From Gammaproteobacteria bacterium (lineage in GTDB: Bacteria > Pseudomonadota > Gammaproteobacteria > Pseudomonadales > Azotimanducaceae), in contig VXNE01000532.1 of assembly GCA_009840715.1 (NCBI GenBank), positions 1 through 12,753 on the forward strand: DNA of 12,753 nucleotides, read 5' to 3'. The notes under the pieces are model-generated. The model was not told the origin of the DNA. It saw nothing but the letters and a program-made list of their open reading frames with translations, and made no database searches. Positions within the stretch are counted from its first letter, which is position 1. Every line of letters begins with the position of its first letter. The translations under genes were made by a program, and so were the position numbers. Positions 12,362 through 12,753 of the stretch are shown one piece after another.

Positions 12362-12753
12362 CGGGTTTCTCCCGCGTGAGTTCTCCATACATCCGGTCCT
12401 CCACGAACTCGACGCACTTGAAGTCGAGAAGTTGCGCCCGGGGGTCCATCTGCCGGTAGAGCAGCACGCCGAGCGTCCACGGCCGTTCGTAGACCTCGGG
12501 GTCCGTCAGCGTCGCTTCGTAGCGCAGGTGGTTCGGACCCTGCAGCGCGTAGCGCTCCTCGACGTGCAACGCCGCGCCGTGGAAGTTGCCCGCCTGGTCG
12601 AGCCACGTGTCGGCGCGCTGTGCCGTGACGTCCACGACCAGGGTCTTTCCCTCCCAGTGCCCGCGGGAGTGACCCATCCAGGAGTCGACCGGCGCCTCGA
12701 AGTCGGGCCGGGACAGGTACACGGTGCGGCTGGCCGGGGCGAATTCGTAGGCG
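12354..12753 (-). CDS. Second member of the WGxPxLxGVW-type exported family, C-terminal part (cut by right window edge)
   Basis: The frame is open from the right edge and ends with TGA at 12354, giving about 132 visible residues. They include MGHSRGHWEGKTLVVDV, LDQAGNFHGAALHVEERY, LTDPEVYERPWTL and, near the end, FKCVEFVEDRMYGEL. The order of these blocks parallels those in the following gene (RGHWEGDTLVIV, VERLRR, VDDPEMFTRPWTA, FACHEGNY), so the two are paralogues from an old duplication, now strongly diverged. The start lies outside the window. Its last codons overlap the next gene by 8 bp, so the two are one transcription unit. Confidence 0.8.
   Translation of the reverse strand, partial: AYEFAPASRTVYLSRPDFEAPVDSWMGHSRGHWEGKTLVVDVTAQRADTWLDQAGNFHGAALHVEERYALQGPNHLRYEATLTDPEVYERPWTLGVLLYRQMDPRAQLLDFKCVEFVEDRMYGELTREKPDA

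Noticed and set aside
11363..12379. Plus-strand open frame (338 codons), and the similar one at 10287-11459
   Set aside because: Both are antisense shadows of the exported protein, LLM and acyl-CoA synthetase genes and lack family features.

Overview
The window is G+C-rich and densely coded, and it reads as bacterial chromosome (or a large plasmid or island), most likely from a proteobacterium. This lineage guess is an inference: it rests on a Ysc-type type III secretion (T3S) operon next to a set of genes (a WG-x-P-x-L-x-GVW secreted protein family, an F420-type LLM oxidoreductase, an acyl-CoA synthetase) that I associate with environmental Gammaproteobacteria and Acidobacteria. No rRNA, tRNA, CRISPR array or transposase was seen.

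Region 1 (1-4065, all minus strand, transcribed right to left) is a T3S operon. In transcription order it holds an unrecognised 382-residue protein, the needle subunit SctF, a probable YscG-like needle chaperone, the inner rod SctI, the basal-body ring lipoprotein SctJ, the sorting-platform adaptor SctK, and the first codons of a probable SctL that runs off the left edge. This is the Yersinia yscF-G-I-J-K-L order without yscH. The last genes are tightly coupled: sctI-sctJ is 2 nt apart, and sctJ-sctK and sctK-sctL overlap by 4 bp. sctI is split between two frames by a 106-bp tract that is almost pure G/C, with runs of 13 G, 12 C and 11 C. This is probably an assembly error, but it could be a genuine slippage site.

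Region 2 (4066-8562) is regulatory. A 303-bp spacer ahead of the T3S operon holds a good sigma70-like promoter with an inverted repeat in its spacer, and further upstream a perfect 15-bp inverted repeat. Next come a 920-residue MalT/LAL-type regulator (minus strand) and, divergently, a ParB-like protein with no ParA partner. The 306-bp divergent spacer between these two holds a second palindrome. Its core (TCGTRC-2 nt-GYACGA) is the same as the core of the large palindrome ahead of the T3S operon. This suggests one DNA-binding protein controls both loci. The candidates are the MalT-like regulator and the ParB-like protein, the latter recalling Shigella VirB, a ParB relative that activates T3S genes.

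Region 3 (8636-12753, minus strand) is a separate, apparently catabolic operon: two neighbouring proteins of one exported family (the first cut by the right edge), an LLM-class F420-dependent-type oxidoreductase and a medium/long-chain-type acyl-CoA synthetase. It faces the ParB-like gene across a 73-bp AT-richer gap, which probably marks the edge of the secretion-related block.
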